Positions 1-6,431 of a stretch of 7,297 nucleotides of DNA are shown in pieces. How positions within the stretch are numbered: position 1 is the stretch's first letter; the number at the start of each line of letters is the position of its first letter. The notes below the pieces were generated by a model. It had not been told where the DNA came from and did no database searches. It worked only from the letters and a program-made list of their open reading frames with translations. A program made the position numbers and the translations under genes. Source of the DNA: Gammaproteobacteria bacterium (lineage in GTDB: Bacteria; Pseudomonadota; Gammaproteobacteria; Steroidobacterales; GCA-2729495); NCBI GenBank assembly GCA_030429685.1, contig JAUIEY010000097.1:1-7297 (forward strand). The letters run 5' to 3'.

Positions 1-822
1 GAATATATCGCTGTTGGCCGCCTCACCCTCGAAATCCACCGTGATGCCGTTGAACGAAATGGCCTCGCCGGGAATATAGGCATTATTGGTCTGTATAAAG
101 TTGCTCTGGCTGTCCAGCACCACGTAACTGTCACTGGCAAGAAACACGATGCGGTAATCATCCAGCACCCAGGCGCCGGGATCGCTGAGTGTGGCCGCGG
201 TGAAATTGGCGTTGCCGGTATTGGTGCTGTCGGCGGTTACCGACACCGTGCCATTGCCGTTGCGAATCGCCATGAACACATCGGCACCGGAATCGTTTTC
301 CTGGATAACCCGGTCATCGGACACACGCTGCATCCTGACACCCTGGTCGCCGACATAATTCACCTGACCACCCTGATTCTCAAACGCCCGCGCCTGCACA
401 TTGTTGCCCGCAAACAGGTAGCGCCCCTCACCGTCCTGGGCGTTGCCGATGTCCACCATGCTGCCCAGCAGTTCGCGCACTTCATTGGCAATGGCCTGCC
501 GGGCTTCGTCCGTCAGCGCCGACGCACCGCCGGCCTGCACCGCAAGCTCGCGCGCACGCAACAATACGTCAGTCGCCTGGTTCAGGCTGGCCTCTTCCAG
601 GCTGAGCCGCCGTTCCGCAGTATCGGCATTGGTGCTGTATGTCTGAATACGATCAATGCCCTGCTGAAACAGCGTCATCTGCGCCGCTCCTACCGGGTCA
701 TCCGCAGCACTGCTGATACGCCTGCCAGTACTGACCTGCTGCTGCAACCGGGCCAGGTCAGCCTGCTGCTGCGCCATCACCGACAGCCACTGCATCTGGA
801 TACTTTTGCTGGATACTCGCAT
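1..822 (-). CDS. flgL: Flagellar hook-filament junction protein FlgL (HAP3), 3' end missing
   Basis: FlgL is the second junction protein between hook and filament. It is exported by the flagellar type III system and sits distal to FlgK. I translated 274 codons from the ATG at 822-820 to the window edge with no stop; the C-terminal part lies outside. The N-terminus (MRVSSKSIQM) and the segment ISSAADDPVGAAQ (residues 36-48) are typical of the flagellin/FlgL N-terminal coiled coil. A heptad-like helical region runs to about residue 125, followed by GRYLFAGNN (133-141), a FlgL hallmark. Residues about 221-274 (DDYRIVF to FNGITVDFEG) form a beta-rich module related to two segments of FlgK. The start lies 18 bp after the flgK stop, and I see no strong Shine-Dalgarno, so translation may depend on coupling to flgK. 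A 9-bp direct repeat (CTGGATACT on the plus strand, 796-804 and 809-817) lies in the first codons. Identity is secure; the full length is unknown. Confidence 0.95.
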   Translation of the reverse strand, partial: MRVSSKSIQMQWLSVMAQQQADLARLQQQVSTGRRISSAADDPVGAAQMTLFQQGIDRIQTYSTNADTAERRLSLEEASLNQATDVLLRARELAVQAGGASALTDEARQAIANEVRELLGSMVDIGNAQDGEGRYLFAGNNVQARAFENQGGQVNYVGDQGVRMQRVSDDRVIQENDSGADVFMAIRNGNGTVSVTADSTNTGNANFTAATLSDPGAWVLDDYRIVFLASDSYVVLDSQSNFIQTNNAYIPGEAISFNGITVDFEGEAANSDIF

Positions 823-840
823 GTCTGTGTACCGGCCGCG

Positions 841-2739
841 TTACCTGATGGCGTTAATAATGGACTGGAACAAGTCGTTCGACACGCTGATCATCTTGCT
901 GGCCGCCAGGTATGCCTCCTGATAACGCAGCATGTTCACCGCTTCTTCTTCAAGATTCACACCCGCCACTGCCTCAAGGTCCAGTTCCAGCTGTTCCCGA
1001 ATGGCGGTTTGCACGTCCAGTTCAGCATTACTGCGCGCCACGTAGGAGCCCACGCTGGTGGTCAGTTGCGCACTGAGTTCCTGCACCGAGAACTGGCCGT
1101 TGTTAAAGAAACCTTCGGCAAATTGTGCCGCCAGCGCATTGGCATTGGTGTTGTCACCGCTGCCGGCCGGACTCGCATTGATCCTGAAAACGTCATTGGC
1201 TGCGACCGTGCCGCTGATCTGCACGGTCCAGCCATTCACCGCAATATCGTTGCCGCTGCTGTAAGGCAACGGCCCGGCTACCAGACCGAAGGAATCGAAC
1301 ACGCTGAAGGTAGTGGGCGGATCGTTAAAAGCGATGGTAATCGAATCCAGCAGGTCAGGATCCGTTGCATCGCCGACCGTCACCGCACTGATGGACGCAT
1401 CGCCGACGTTGGTCAGTTCACTGCTGGATTCCAGCAGGCGTGCCGCCGCAATCCGGCTGGCATCCTGCATGACCACACTGACGCCGGCGGCCGCCCGGGC
1501 AGTGGGACGAATGCGGAATTCATCGCCGGCAACCGCGGCACCACCGCCGAGCACGATCTCCATGCCGTCCACCACAAACGGGTCGGCACCGGTGCCGCTG
1601 CCGGTCATGGTGAGTGCGGCGCCGGTGGCGGCATCGGCAAGATTCCAGGCCGCGCCGTCATAGCGCAGCTTGTAGTCGCGTGCCACCACGCTGCTGACAT
1701 CGGCAAAACTGGCGCTGGCCGTTGCCGTGCCGGCATTGTCGGACGACATCAGTACCGTCGGCGTCATCGCCGCGAACAGATCGCCGCCGACGTTGCCGTT
1801 GAGGTCCATGCCCTGCCGATTCTGCAGGTTAAATGTTTCGGTAAGCCCCAGGGCGACCAGTCCCAGATCCTGTCGCGCCGGGTCGAGCATCTCCTCGCGG
1901 AAGCTCAGCATGCCGCCTATTTCACCACCGGACACTTTGCGCGACACCACGGTAGCCGTGGTGCCGTCCGTGTGGGTTAGCTGCAGGCGGGTGGGATCGA
2001 ATTCATCAGCCTGCACGCCGAGGCGGAAGGTGCTTACGCCCAGCACCAGTGGCTGACCGTTGGTCATCATCAGGTTCACACCGCCATCGGGCTGCGCAAT
2101 GGTCTGAATGTCGACCTGCGACGCCACACGATCAATGAGCAGTTGCCGCTCATCGAGCAATGCGCTGGCAGCATTACTGCCGTCGGCAACAATCTTGCCG
2201 TTCAGGCGTGCGATGGCAGCCAGATCATCATTCACAACCTGCACTGCACTTTGCAGCCGCTGATTGATTTCGTTGTCGAGCGTATCGAGCTGGGCGCCCA
2301 TTTGCCGGAAGCGCTGCGCCAATCCCTCGGCTTCGGCCAGCAACTGCTGCCGGTTGACCGACGATGTCGGGTCATTGGCGATGGTATTCAGTTGCTGAAA
2401 AAATGACTGCAGACTCGTAGCTATGCCGGTATCTGTCGATCCCAGGTAACCTTCCAGCCGCAGCGCATACTGATTCAGCAACTGGCTCTTGTGCTGACTG
2501 GTTTTGGCCGAAGTCAGCTGATTGGCCAGCAACTGATCGTAGATGCGCTCAATGCCGGTAACCTGCGTGCCATAGCCAAACTGCAGCGAACCGGAACCAA
2601 TGACCGGGCCCTGGATCTGCACCACCCGCTGGCGCGTGTAGCCTTCGGTGGTCGCGTTGGCAATATTGCTGCTGGTCGTCTGCAGCGAGCGTTGCGCCGC
2701 AAGCAGTCCGGACAAAGCAGTTGTGACAAAACTGGCCAT
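841..2739 (-). CDS. flgK: Flagellar hook-associated protein FlgK (HAP1)
   Basis: FlgK is the first hook-filament junction protein, exported through the flagellar type III apparatus and assembled on the hook tip. The protein is 632 residues, longer than the 547 of E. coli FlgK. The N-terminal rod/hook-type helix has SSNIANATTEGYTRQ (23-37). A long helical domain follows (about 70-210), then MDLNGNVGGDLF (311-322), typical of FlgK. The C-terminus is characteristic: AGVNLEEEAVNMLRYQEAYLAAS (592-614) ending SIINAIR. The extra length is in the variable exposed middle: residues about 353-413 and 465-523 look like two copies of a related beta-rich module ending in GDEFRI and NDVFRI. The start has only a weak GAG four bases upstream, but it begins the conserved helix. 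flgK lies 94 bp after flgJ, downstream of a candidate sigma-28 promoter, and is followed by flgL after 18 bp. FlgK and FlgL normally use the chaperone FlgN, which is not in this window. Confidence 0.97.
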   Translation of the reverse strand: MASFVTTALSGLLAAQRSLQTTSSNIANATTEGYTRQRVVQIQGPVIGSGSLQFGYGTQVTGIERIYDQLLANQLTSAKTSQHKSQLLNQYALRLEGYLGSTDTGIATSLQSFFQQLNTIANDPTSSVNRQQLLAEAEGLAQRFRQMGAQLDTLDNEINQRLQSAVQVVNDDLAAIARLNGKIVADGSNAASALLDERQLLIDRVASQVDIQTIAQPDGGVNLMMTNGQPLVLGVSTFRLGVQADEFDPTRLQLTHTDGTTATVVSRKVSGGEIGGMLSFREEMLDPARQDLGLVALGLTETFNLQNRQGMDLNGNVGGDLFAAMTPTVLMSSDNAGTATASASFADVSSVVARDYKLRYDGAAWNLADAATGAALTMTGSGTGADPFVVDGMEIVLGGGAAVAGDEFRIRPTARAAAGVSVVMQDASRIAAARLLESSSELTNVGDASISAVTVGDATDPDLLDSITIAFNDPPTTFSVFDSFGLVAGPLPYSSGNDIAVNGWTVQISGTVAANDVFRINASPAGSGDNTNANALAAQFAEGFFNNGQFSVQELSAQLTTSVGSYVARSNAELDVQTAIREQLELDLEAVAGVNLEEEAVNMLRYQEAYLAASKMISVSNDLFQSIINAIR

Positions 2740-2785
2740 TTACTCAATTAACGCTGTGTTGTGCGTCCTGAAATCCTTATCTCAT

Positions 2786-2814
2786 CCCGCGTTAGCCGCT
2801 TGGACGGCGGCGGG
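2786..2814 (-). other. Interrupted GC-rich hairpin in the flgJ-flgK gap
   Basis: CCCGC (2786-2790) pairs with GCGGG (2810-2814), and inside it GCCG (2795-2798) pairs with CGGC (2805-2808) around a 6-base loop. The two stems are separated by unpaired bases on both sides. No run of U follows on the transcript, so it is a poor fit to an intrinsic terminator. If transcription starts near 2816, this structure would lie at the extreme 5' end of the flgK leader. Its function, if any, is unknown. Confidence 0.3.
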
Positions 2815-2822
2815 TTCCAGCA

Positions 2823-2850
2823 ATATCGGCAGCTCAGGTGGAATTCTTGA
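2823..2850 (-). promoter_or_regulatory. Candidate sigma-28 (FliA) promoter for flgKL
   Basis: Reading the minus strand, TCAAGAAT (2850-2843) is followed by a 12-bp spacer and GCCGATAT (2830-2823). The enteric FliA consensus is TAAAGTTT, 11 bp, GCCGATAA. The -10 matches 7 of 8 bases and the -35 core TCAAG 4 of 5, with the spacer one base longer. The -35 overlaps the last codons of flgJ. The expected start near 2816 gives a leader of about 77 nt to the flgK ATG. A late-class promoter directly upstream of flgKL fits the enteric regulatory scheme. The match was found by eye; no genome-wide background score was computed. Confidence 0.6.
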
Positions 2851-3721
2851 CCTGCGCAACGTAATCACCGAGGTCCGGGCCGTGCAAAATCGCCTTGATC
2901 TTGTTGGCGTAATTGGGGTCGGTGGCGTAGCCGGCTTCCTGCAAAGCATCAAGATACGCATCCGGATCAGCGGCCTGTTTGACCGCTTCGGTGTATCGCT
3001 TGCTGCCGGAAATCAACCTGACGTAATCGGCAAAACCTTCCGCAAGATCATCATAGACGCGAAAGTTTTCGCGCTGCCGGCGAGCCACCCCGCCGTCGTA
3101 TTCCAGAGTCGGAATACTCAGGTGCTGGCCTTTCCAGCTGCCGGTCGCCTTAATGCCAAACAGATTGTTACTGCTGACACCGCTGTTGTCGCGAATCACA
3201 TGTTGACCCCAACCCGTTTCCAGCGCCGCCTGCGCCACCAGCACCCGCGGATCCACGCCAAGGTTCTCGGCTGCCTGCTCGGCGTGCGGTAACAGGTCAC
3301 GCACAAATTCATCACGGCCGGCCGGCTGCCAGTCGCGCCGCTCCGCCGGCTGCCCGAAGGTATTGATTGCGGCTTCCAGAGCCTGCGGCGGCATGCCGAG
3401 GAACGTGCCGGTCGCCGGTGTGTCGGCGCCTTCACTGCCCTCGAAGGCAAGTTGTTTCATAAGCAGGTCGGCAATGCCCAAACCCTTGCCACGCGTGAGT
3501 TCCAGCGCGATCTGCCGGTCAAACATTTCTTCGTAGGTGGTATCGCGCTGCTCACCCAGCACCGAACTCGCGGAGCGCATGCTTTGCAGCATCATCTGCA
3601 CAAACAGAGCTTCGAATTGCTGCGCGGCTTCGCGCGCAGCCTCCGGTGACTTGTCCTTGGCGGCCTCGCGCAACCGCGCCAGGCCGCTGAAGTCGCTGTA
3701 CATCGAAACGTTATCGGTCAT
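2834..3721 (-). CDS. flgJ: Bifunctional flagellar rod cap / peptidoglycan hydrolase FlgJ
   Basis: FlgJ caps the growing rod in the periplasm and cuts peptidoglycan so the rod can pass through the cell wall. The 295-residue protein has two domains. The rod-binding domain covers about residues 8-92, with AAQQFEALFVQMMLQSM (32-48) and FDRQIALELTRGKGLGIADL (67-86). After a linker (about 93-133) comes a glucosaminidase (GH73-type) domain from about 134. In it, AQAALETGWGQ (164-174) contains the predicted catalytic glutamate E168. D232 in GFADYVRLI lies 64 residues later, the spacing of the E184/D248 pair of Salmonella FlgJ. GYATDPNYANKI (264-275) is a conserved C-terminal motif. No signal peptide is visible, which fits export by the flagellar type III system. 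The start is supported by a strong Shine-Dalgarno six bases upstream. The two-domain form points to a beta- or gammaproteobacterium; many other lineages have only the cap domain. The gene follows flgI by 33 bp. Confidence 0.97.
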   Translation of the reverse strand: MTDNVSMYSDFSGLARLREAAKDKSPEAAREAAQQFEALFVQMMLQSMRSASSVLGEQRDTTYEEMFDRQIALELTRGKGLGIADLLMKQLAFEGSEGADTPATGTFLGMPPQALEAAINTFGQPAERRDWQPAGRDEFVRDLLPHAEQAAENLGVDPRVLVAQAALETGWGQHVIRDNSGVSSNNLFGIKATGSWKGQHLSIPTLEYDGGVARRQRENFRVYDDLAEGFADYVRLISGSKRYTEAVKQAADPDAYLDALQEAGYATDPNYANKIKAILHGPDLGDYVAQVKNST

Positions 3722-3727
3722 CTCTCT

Positions 3728-3732
3728 TCCTC
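3728..3732 (-). promoter_or_regulatory. Ribosome binding site of flgJ
   Basis: GAGGA on the minus strand lies six bases before the ATG at 3721. It is the clearest Shine-Dalgarno in the window and fixes the flgJ start, rather than the internal Met codon at residue 7. Confidence 0.75.
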
Positions 3733-3754
3733 GTCAGATGACATGCATCGCCGG

Positions 3755-4903
3755 CTAAATCACGATCAGCTCGGCACGCAAGGCACCGGCCGAACGCAAC
3801 GCCGCGAGAATCGCATAAATATCAGCCGGCGACGCGCCGACCTGGTTAACCGCAGAAATAATGTCGTTCAGATCCACACCCGGTTCGAACAGAAACATTT
3901 CCCCTGCACCGCCTTCGGCGATGTCCACACCGCTGTCGGGAGTGACCACCGTCTGCCCCTGCGGGTTAACCTGGTACGGTGCCTGCGGCTGACTGACATC
4001 AAAATCCTCGGAGATGCGCACCACCAGCGAACCGTGCGATACCGCCGCTGACATCACCCGCACATGTTTGCTGATCACCACGGTACCGGTACGCGAATTG
4101 ACAATGACGCGCGCTGACTCCTCGCCCGGCTCCACCTGGATGTTCTCAATCACTGACAAAAACGATGTCTGCGCCGCAGCACTGGGCGGCGCTACCAGCC
4201 GCACCGACATCGGATCCAGCGCCTGCGCCGTACCCTGCCCGAGCAGTGCATTGATGGTCTGCGACAAACGCGTGGCGGTGGTGAAGTCGGGACGATTCAG
4301 ATTGAGCGTCAGAAAGTTGTCATTGCCGAAGGCGTTCGGTGCCGCCACTTCGACCGTGGCGCCATTCGGCACATAGGCCACACTGGGCACGCCGATAGTG
4401 ACACTGGAACCGTCGGCACCCGATTCCGACAGCCCGCCCGACACCACATTGCCCTGCGCAATGGCAAACACCTGGCCGTTGACGCCCTTGAGCTGGGTCA
4501 GCAGCAGGGTGCCGCCGCGCAGACTGGCGGCATTCGCTATGGAAGACACCGTGACATCAATGGTCTGACCGGGCTTGGCGAACGGCGGCAGTTCCGCATG
4601 CACTGCCACGGCAGCTACGTTTTTCAGCTGCAGGCTGGTGCCCGGCGGCAAAGTCACACCCAGTTGCTTCAATGCATTGAGCAGACTCTGGGTGGTAAAT
4701 GGCGCCTGCGTGGTGCGGTCGCCGGTGCCGTCCAGACCTACCACCAGGCCGTAACCCACCAGCTGATTGGTGCGCACCCCGGCCACAGTGGCAATATCCT
4801 TGATGCGTTCCGCCTGCACCGGTTGCGCCGCCAGTGCCAGCAGCAACACGGTCAGGCCGGCGGTCAAACTGCAGCGCATAGCTTTTCTCATGACGACACT
4901 CAT
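3755..4903 (-). CDS. flgI: Flagellar P-ring protein FlgI
   Basis: FlgI forms the P ring, the part of the rod bushing embedded in the peptidoglycan layer. The 382-residue precursor starts with a Sec signal peptide: basic residues at 6-10, a hydrophobic core about 13-26, and predicted cleavage after VQA (29-31). The mature protein would then begin ERIKDIATVAGVR, the usual FlgI N-terminus. Family motifs follow: NQLVGYGLVVGLDGTGDRT (41-59), then PFAKPGQTIDVTVSS. The C-terminus (ADIYAILAALRSAGALRAEL) is also typical. Mature length, about 351, is close to that of E. coli. The ATG overlaps the flgH stop as ATGA with no obvious Shine-Dalgarno, which suggests translational coupling. Met5 (4891-4889) is a possible alternative start and would leave the signal peptide intact. 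The only cysteine (C11) is in the signal peptide, so mature FlgI lacks the disulfide of the E. coli protein. Flagellar P-ring assembly often uses FlgA, which is not in this window. Confidence 0.97.
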   Translation of the reverse strand: MSVVMRKAMRCSLTAGLTVLLLALAAQPVQAERIKDIATVAGVRTNQLVGYGLVVGLDGTGDRTTQAPFTTQSLLNALKQLGVTLPPGTSLQLKNVAAVAVHAELPPFAKPGQTIDVTVSSIANAASLRGGTLLLTQLKGVNGQVFAIAQGNVVSGGLSESGADGSSVTIGVPSVAYVPNGATVEVAAPNAFGNDNFLTLNLNRPDFTTATRLSQTINALLGQGTAQALDPMSVRLVAPPSAAAQTSFLSVIENIQVEPGEESARVIVNSRTGTVVISKHVRVMSAAVSHGSLVVRISEDFDVSQPQAPYQVNPQGQTVVTPDSGVDIAEGGAGEMFLFEPGVDLNDIISAVNQVGASPADIYAILAALRSAGALRAELIVI

Positions 4904-5574
4904 AGCGGCCAGAACTTGTTGAAGAAGCGGGTCACCACACCGGGCCGGTTGGCATCAGCCAGTTCACCGCGACCGCTGTAGGTAATGCGGGCATCGGCGA
5001 GCTGACTGGAAGAAACCGTATTGGCGGTGCTGACGTCATAGGGCCGCACAATGCCGGATACCCTGACGTATTCCTTGCCACGATTCAGTTCGATCCATTT
5101 TTCACCGCGCACCAGCAGATTGCCGTTCGGGTAAACCTCGTGGACCGTGACCGTGATGTCGCCGCTGAGGCTGTTGCTTTGCGAGCTGGAACCGGAGCCG
5201 TCGAAATTCTGTTCGGTTTCCCAACTGTTGTTGAGGATATTGTCACCGTTCAGCGTGACTGACTTGCCGGCGAACAGTGGGTTGCCGGAATCGAAATCGC
5301 TGCTTTTGGCAAACGCAGTATTAGCATTCTTGGATGCGGTGGTCTGTTCGGTCAGCAACACGGTGAGGGTGTCGCCCACATGCCGGGCGCGCACATCGCC
5401 GAACAGCACCATCGCGGTACCCGGGTGAAAATTGCTGCCGGAACTGCCCACCGGCATGACCGGCTGATTGGGCAGCGCCGGCGGCACATCGCCCGGCCGC
5501 GGCCCGACCACCGTGCTGCATCCCTGCAGCACCAGCAGTGTGAGCGCTATAAAAATTCCTGGCTTGCTGTTCAT
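4900..5574 (-). CDS. flgH: Flagellar L-ring lipoprotein FlgH
   Basis: FlgH forms the L ring in the outer membrane around the distal rod. The 224-residue precursor has a lipoprotein signal peptide: hydrophobic residues about 7-16, then a lipobox LQGC with the lipidated cysteine at 19. After a proline-rich linker (about 25-42) come the family motifs LFGDVRARHVGDTLTVLL (57-74), VYPNGNLLVRGEKWI (147-161), and VRVSGIVRPYDV (170-181). ADARITYSGRGEL (193-205) follows, and the C-terminus RFFNKFWPL is also usual for FlgH. Length is near that of E. coli FlgH (232). The start gives a short standard signal peptide, but the Shine-Dalgarno is weak (AGG ten bases upstream). It lies 29 bp after flgG and overlaps flgI by four bases, so the two ring proteins are probably translated in a coupled way. 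Serine-rich residues 127-137 look like a flexible loop. Confidence 0.97.
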   Translation of the reverse strand: MNSKPGIFIALTLLVLQGCSTVVGPRPGDVPPALPNQPVMPVGSSGSNFHPGTAMVLFGDVRARHVGDTLTVLLTEQTTASKNANTAFAKSSDFDSGNPLFAGKSVTLNGDNILNNSWETEQNFDGSGSSSQSNSLSGDITVTVHEVYPNGNLLVRGEKWIELNRGKEYVRVSGIVRPYDVSTANTVSSSQLADARITYSGRGELADANRPGVVTRFFNKFWPL

Positions 5575-5603
5575 ATCCGGTTAGCCTGCTTCGCTATGCC
5601 TAA

Positions 5604-6386
5604 TCAGAGGTTGTTATTCAGGTACTGCAGCATCTGATCGCTGACTGCAATGGACTTGGAATTCATTTCGTAAGCCCGTTGCGTTTCGATCATGCTGACC
5701 AGTTCCTCGACCACGTTGACGTTGGAAGTTTCCAGCGATCCCTGCGACAGCTCGCCCAGGCCGTCGAGCCCCGGCGTACTGATCTGCGGCGTGCCACTGG
5801 CCTTGGATTCCACATACAGGTTCTGACCGCGCGGCGTCAGGCCGCTGGGATTGATAAAATCGGCAATCTGAATCGAGCCCAGCACGGCCGGCGTGGTCTG
5901 CCCGGCAAGCGTGGCTTCCACCAGTCCGTCACGCGATACCCGCATGGCTATCACGCCGTCCGGCACCGTGATCGCCGGTTGCACTTCATAACCGTTCGAG
6001 GTCACCACGCGGCCATCGGAATCCACCTGAAATGAACCGTCGCGCGTATAAGCCTGATTGCCGTCGGGAAGCAGTATCTGGAAGAAGCCGCGACCCTCGA
6101 TCATCAGATCAAGCGAATCGCCGGTATCCAGGCGGCCGCCCTGCGAAAAATGTTTTTCGGTGGAAACAATTCGCACGCCGGCACCGAGCGTCAGACCGGT
6201 CGGGTCTTCGGTGTCCTGCGAGGTGCTCGAGCCTGCCTGCTGCAGGTTCTGGTAGAGCAGGTCCTCAAACACGGCCCGGCCGCGCTTGAAGCCCACCGTA
6301 TTCACGTTGGCCAGGTTGTTGGACACCACCGCCATGCGCGTCTGCTGCGCGTCAAGGCCGGTCTTTGCTATCCATAATGCCTGCAT
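5604..6386 (-). CDS. flgG: Flagellar distal rod protein FlgG
   Basis: FlgG builds the distal rod, the drive shaft that passes through the P and L rings. It is 260 residues, the same length as E. coli FlgG. The N-terminal helix reads ALWIAKTGLDAQQTRM (3-18), then SNNLANVNTVGFKR (22-35), the rod/hook family signature. Residues about 41-71, including DLLYQNLQQAGSS and GLTLGAGVR, correspond to the FlgG-specific insertion that FlgF and FlgE lack and that is linked to the straight rod form. IEGRGFFQILLPDG (97-109) and AYTRDGSFQVDSDG (112-125) are central family motifs. The C-terminal helix is QGSLETSNVNVVEELVSMIE (215-234) followed by TQRAYEMNSKSI. There is no signal peptide, as expected for a type III export substrate. 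The start has a good ribosome binding site nine bases upstream. flgF ends 45 bp before it. Confidence 0.98.
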   Translation of the reverse strand: MQALWIAKTGLDAQQTRMAVVSNNLANVNTVGFKRGRAVFEDLLYQNLQQAGSSTSQDTEDPTGLTLGAGVRIVSTEKHFSQGGRLDTGDSLDLMIEGRGFFQILLPDGNQAYTRDGSFQVDSDGRVVTSNGYEVQPAITVPDGVIAMRVSRDGLVEATLAGQTTPAVLGSIQIADFINPSGLTPRGQNLYVESKASGTPQISTPGLDGLGELSQGSLETSNVNVVEELVSMIETQRAYEMNSKSIAVSDQMLQYLNNNL

Positions 6387-6395
6387 GATGTGTGT

Positions 6396-6400
6396 CTCCT
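6396..6400 (-). promoter_or_regulatory. Ribosome binding site of flgG
   Basis: AGGAG on the minus strand lies nine bases before the ATG at 6386. It supports that ATG as the flgG start, and the translated N-terminus there begins directly with the conserved ALWIAKTG helix. Confidence 0.7.
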
Positions 6401-6431
6401 GCTAATCCTTCACTTGTCCGGTGTGTCAGTG

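Noticed and set aside
1009..1980. A 323-codon open frame on the plus strand, antisense to the middle of flgK.
   Set aside because: It lies wholly inside a well-supported flgK. Its product is rich in His, Arg and Gly with no recognisable fold, as expected for a shadow frame in GC-rich DNA, and I saw no ribosome binding site or neighbour that would support it.
2777..2803. A second sigma-28-like match on the minus strand: CCAAGCGG, 11 bp, TGAGATAA.
   Set aside because: Spacing is ideal, but only 3 of 8 bases match at -35 and 5 of 8 at -10. The site at 2823-2850 is clearly better, and one promoter is enough.
2786..2814. The GC-rich hairpin after flgJ as a transcription terminator.
   Set aside because: The stem is interrupted and no U-run follows on the transcript, so it does not meet the usual criteria for an intrinsic terminator.
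2648..3292. A plus-strand open frame spanning the flgJ-flgK gap.
   Set aside because: It is antisense to flgJ and the start of flgK, has no supporting start signal, and would overlap the predicted promoter; the translated product is not recognisable.
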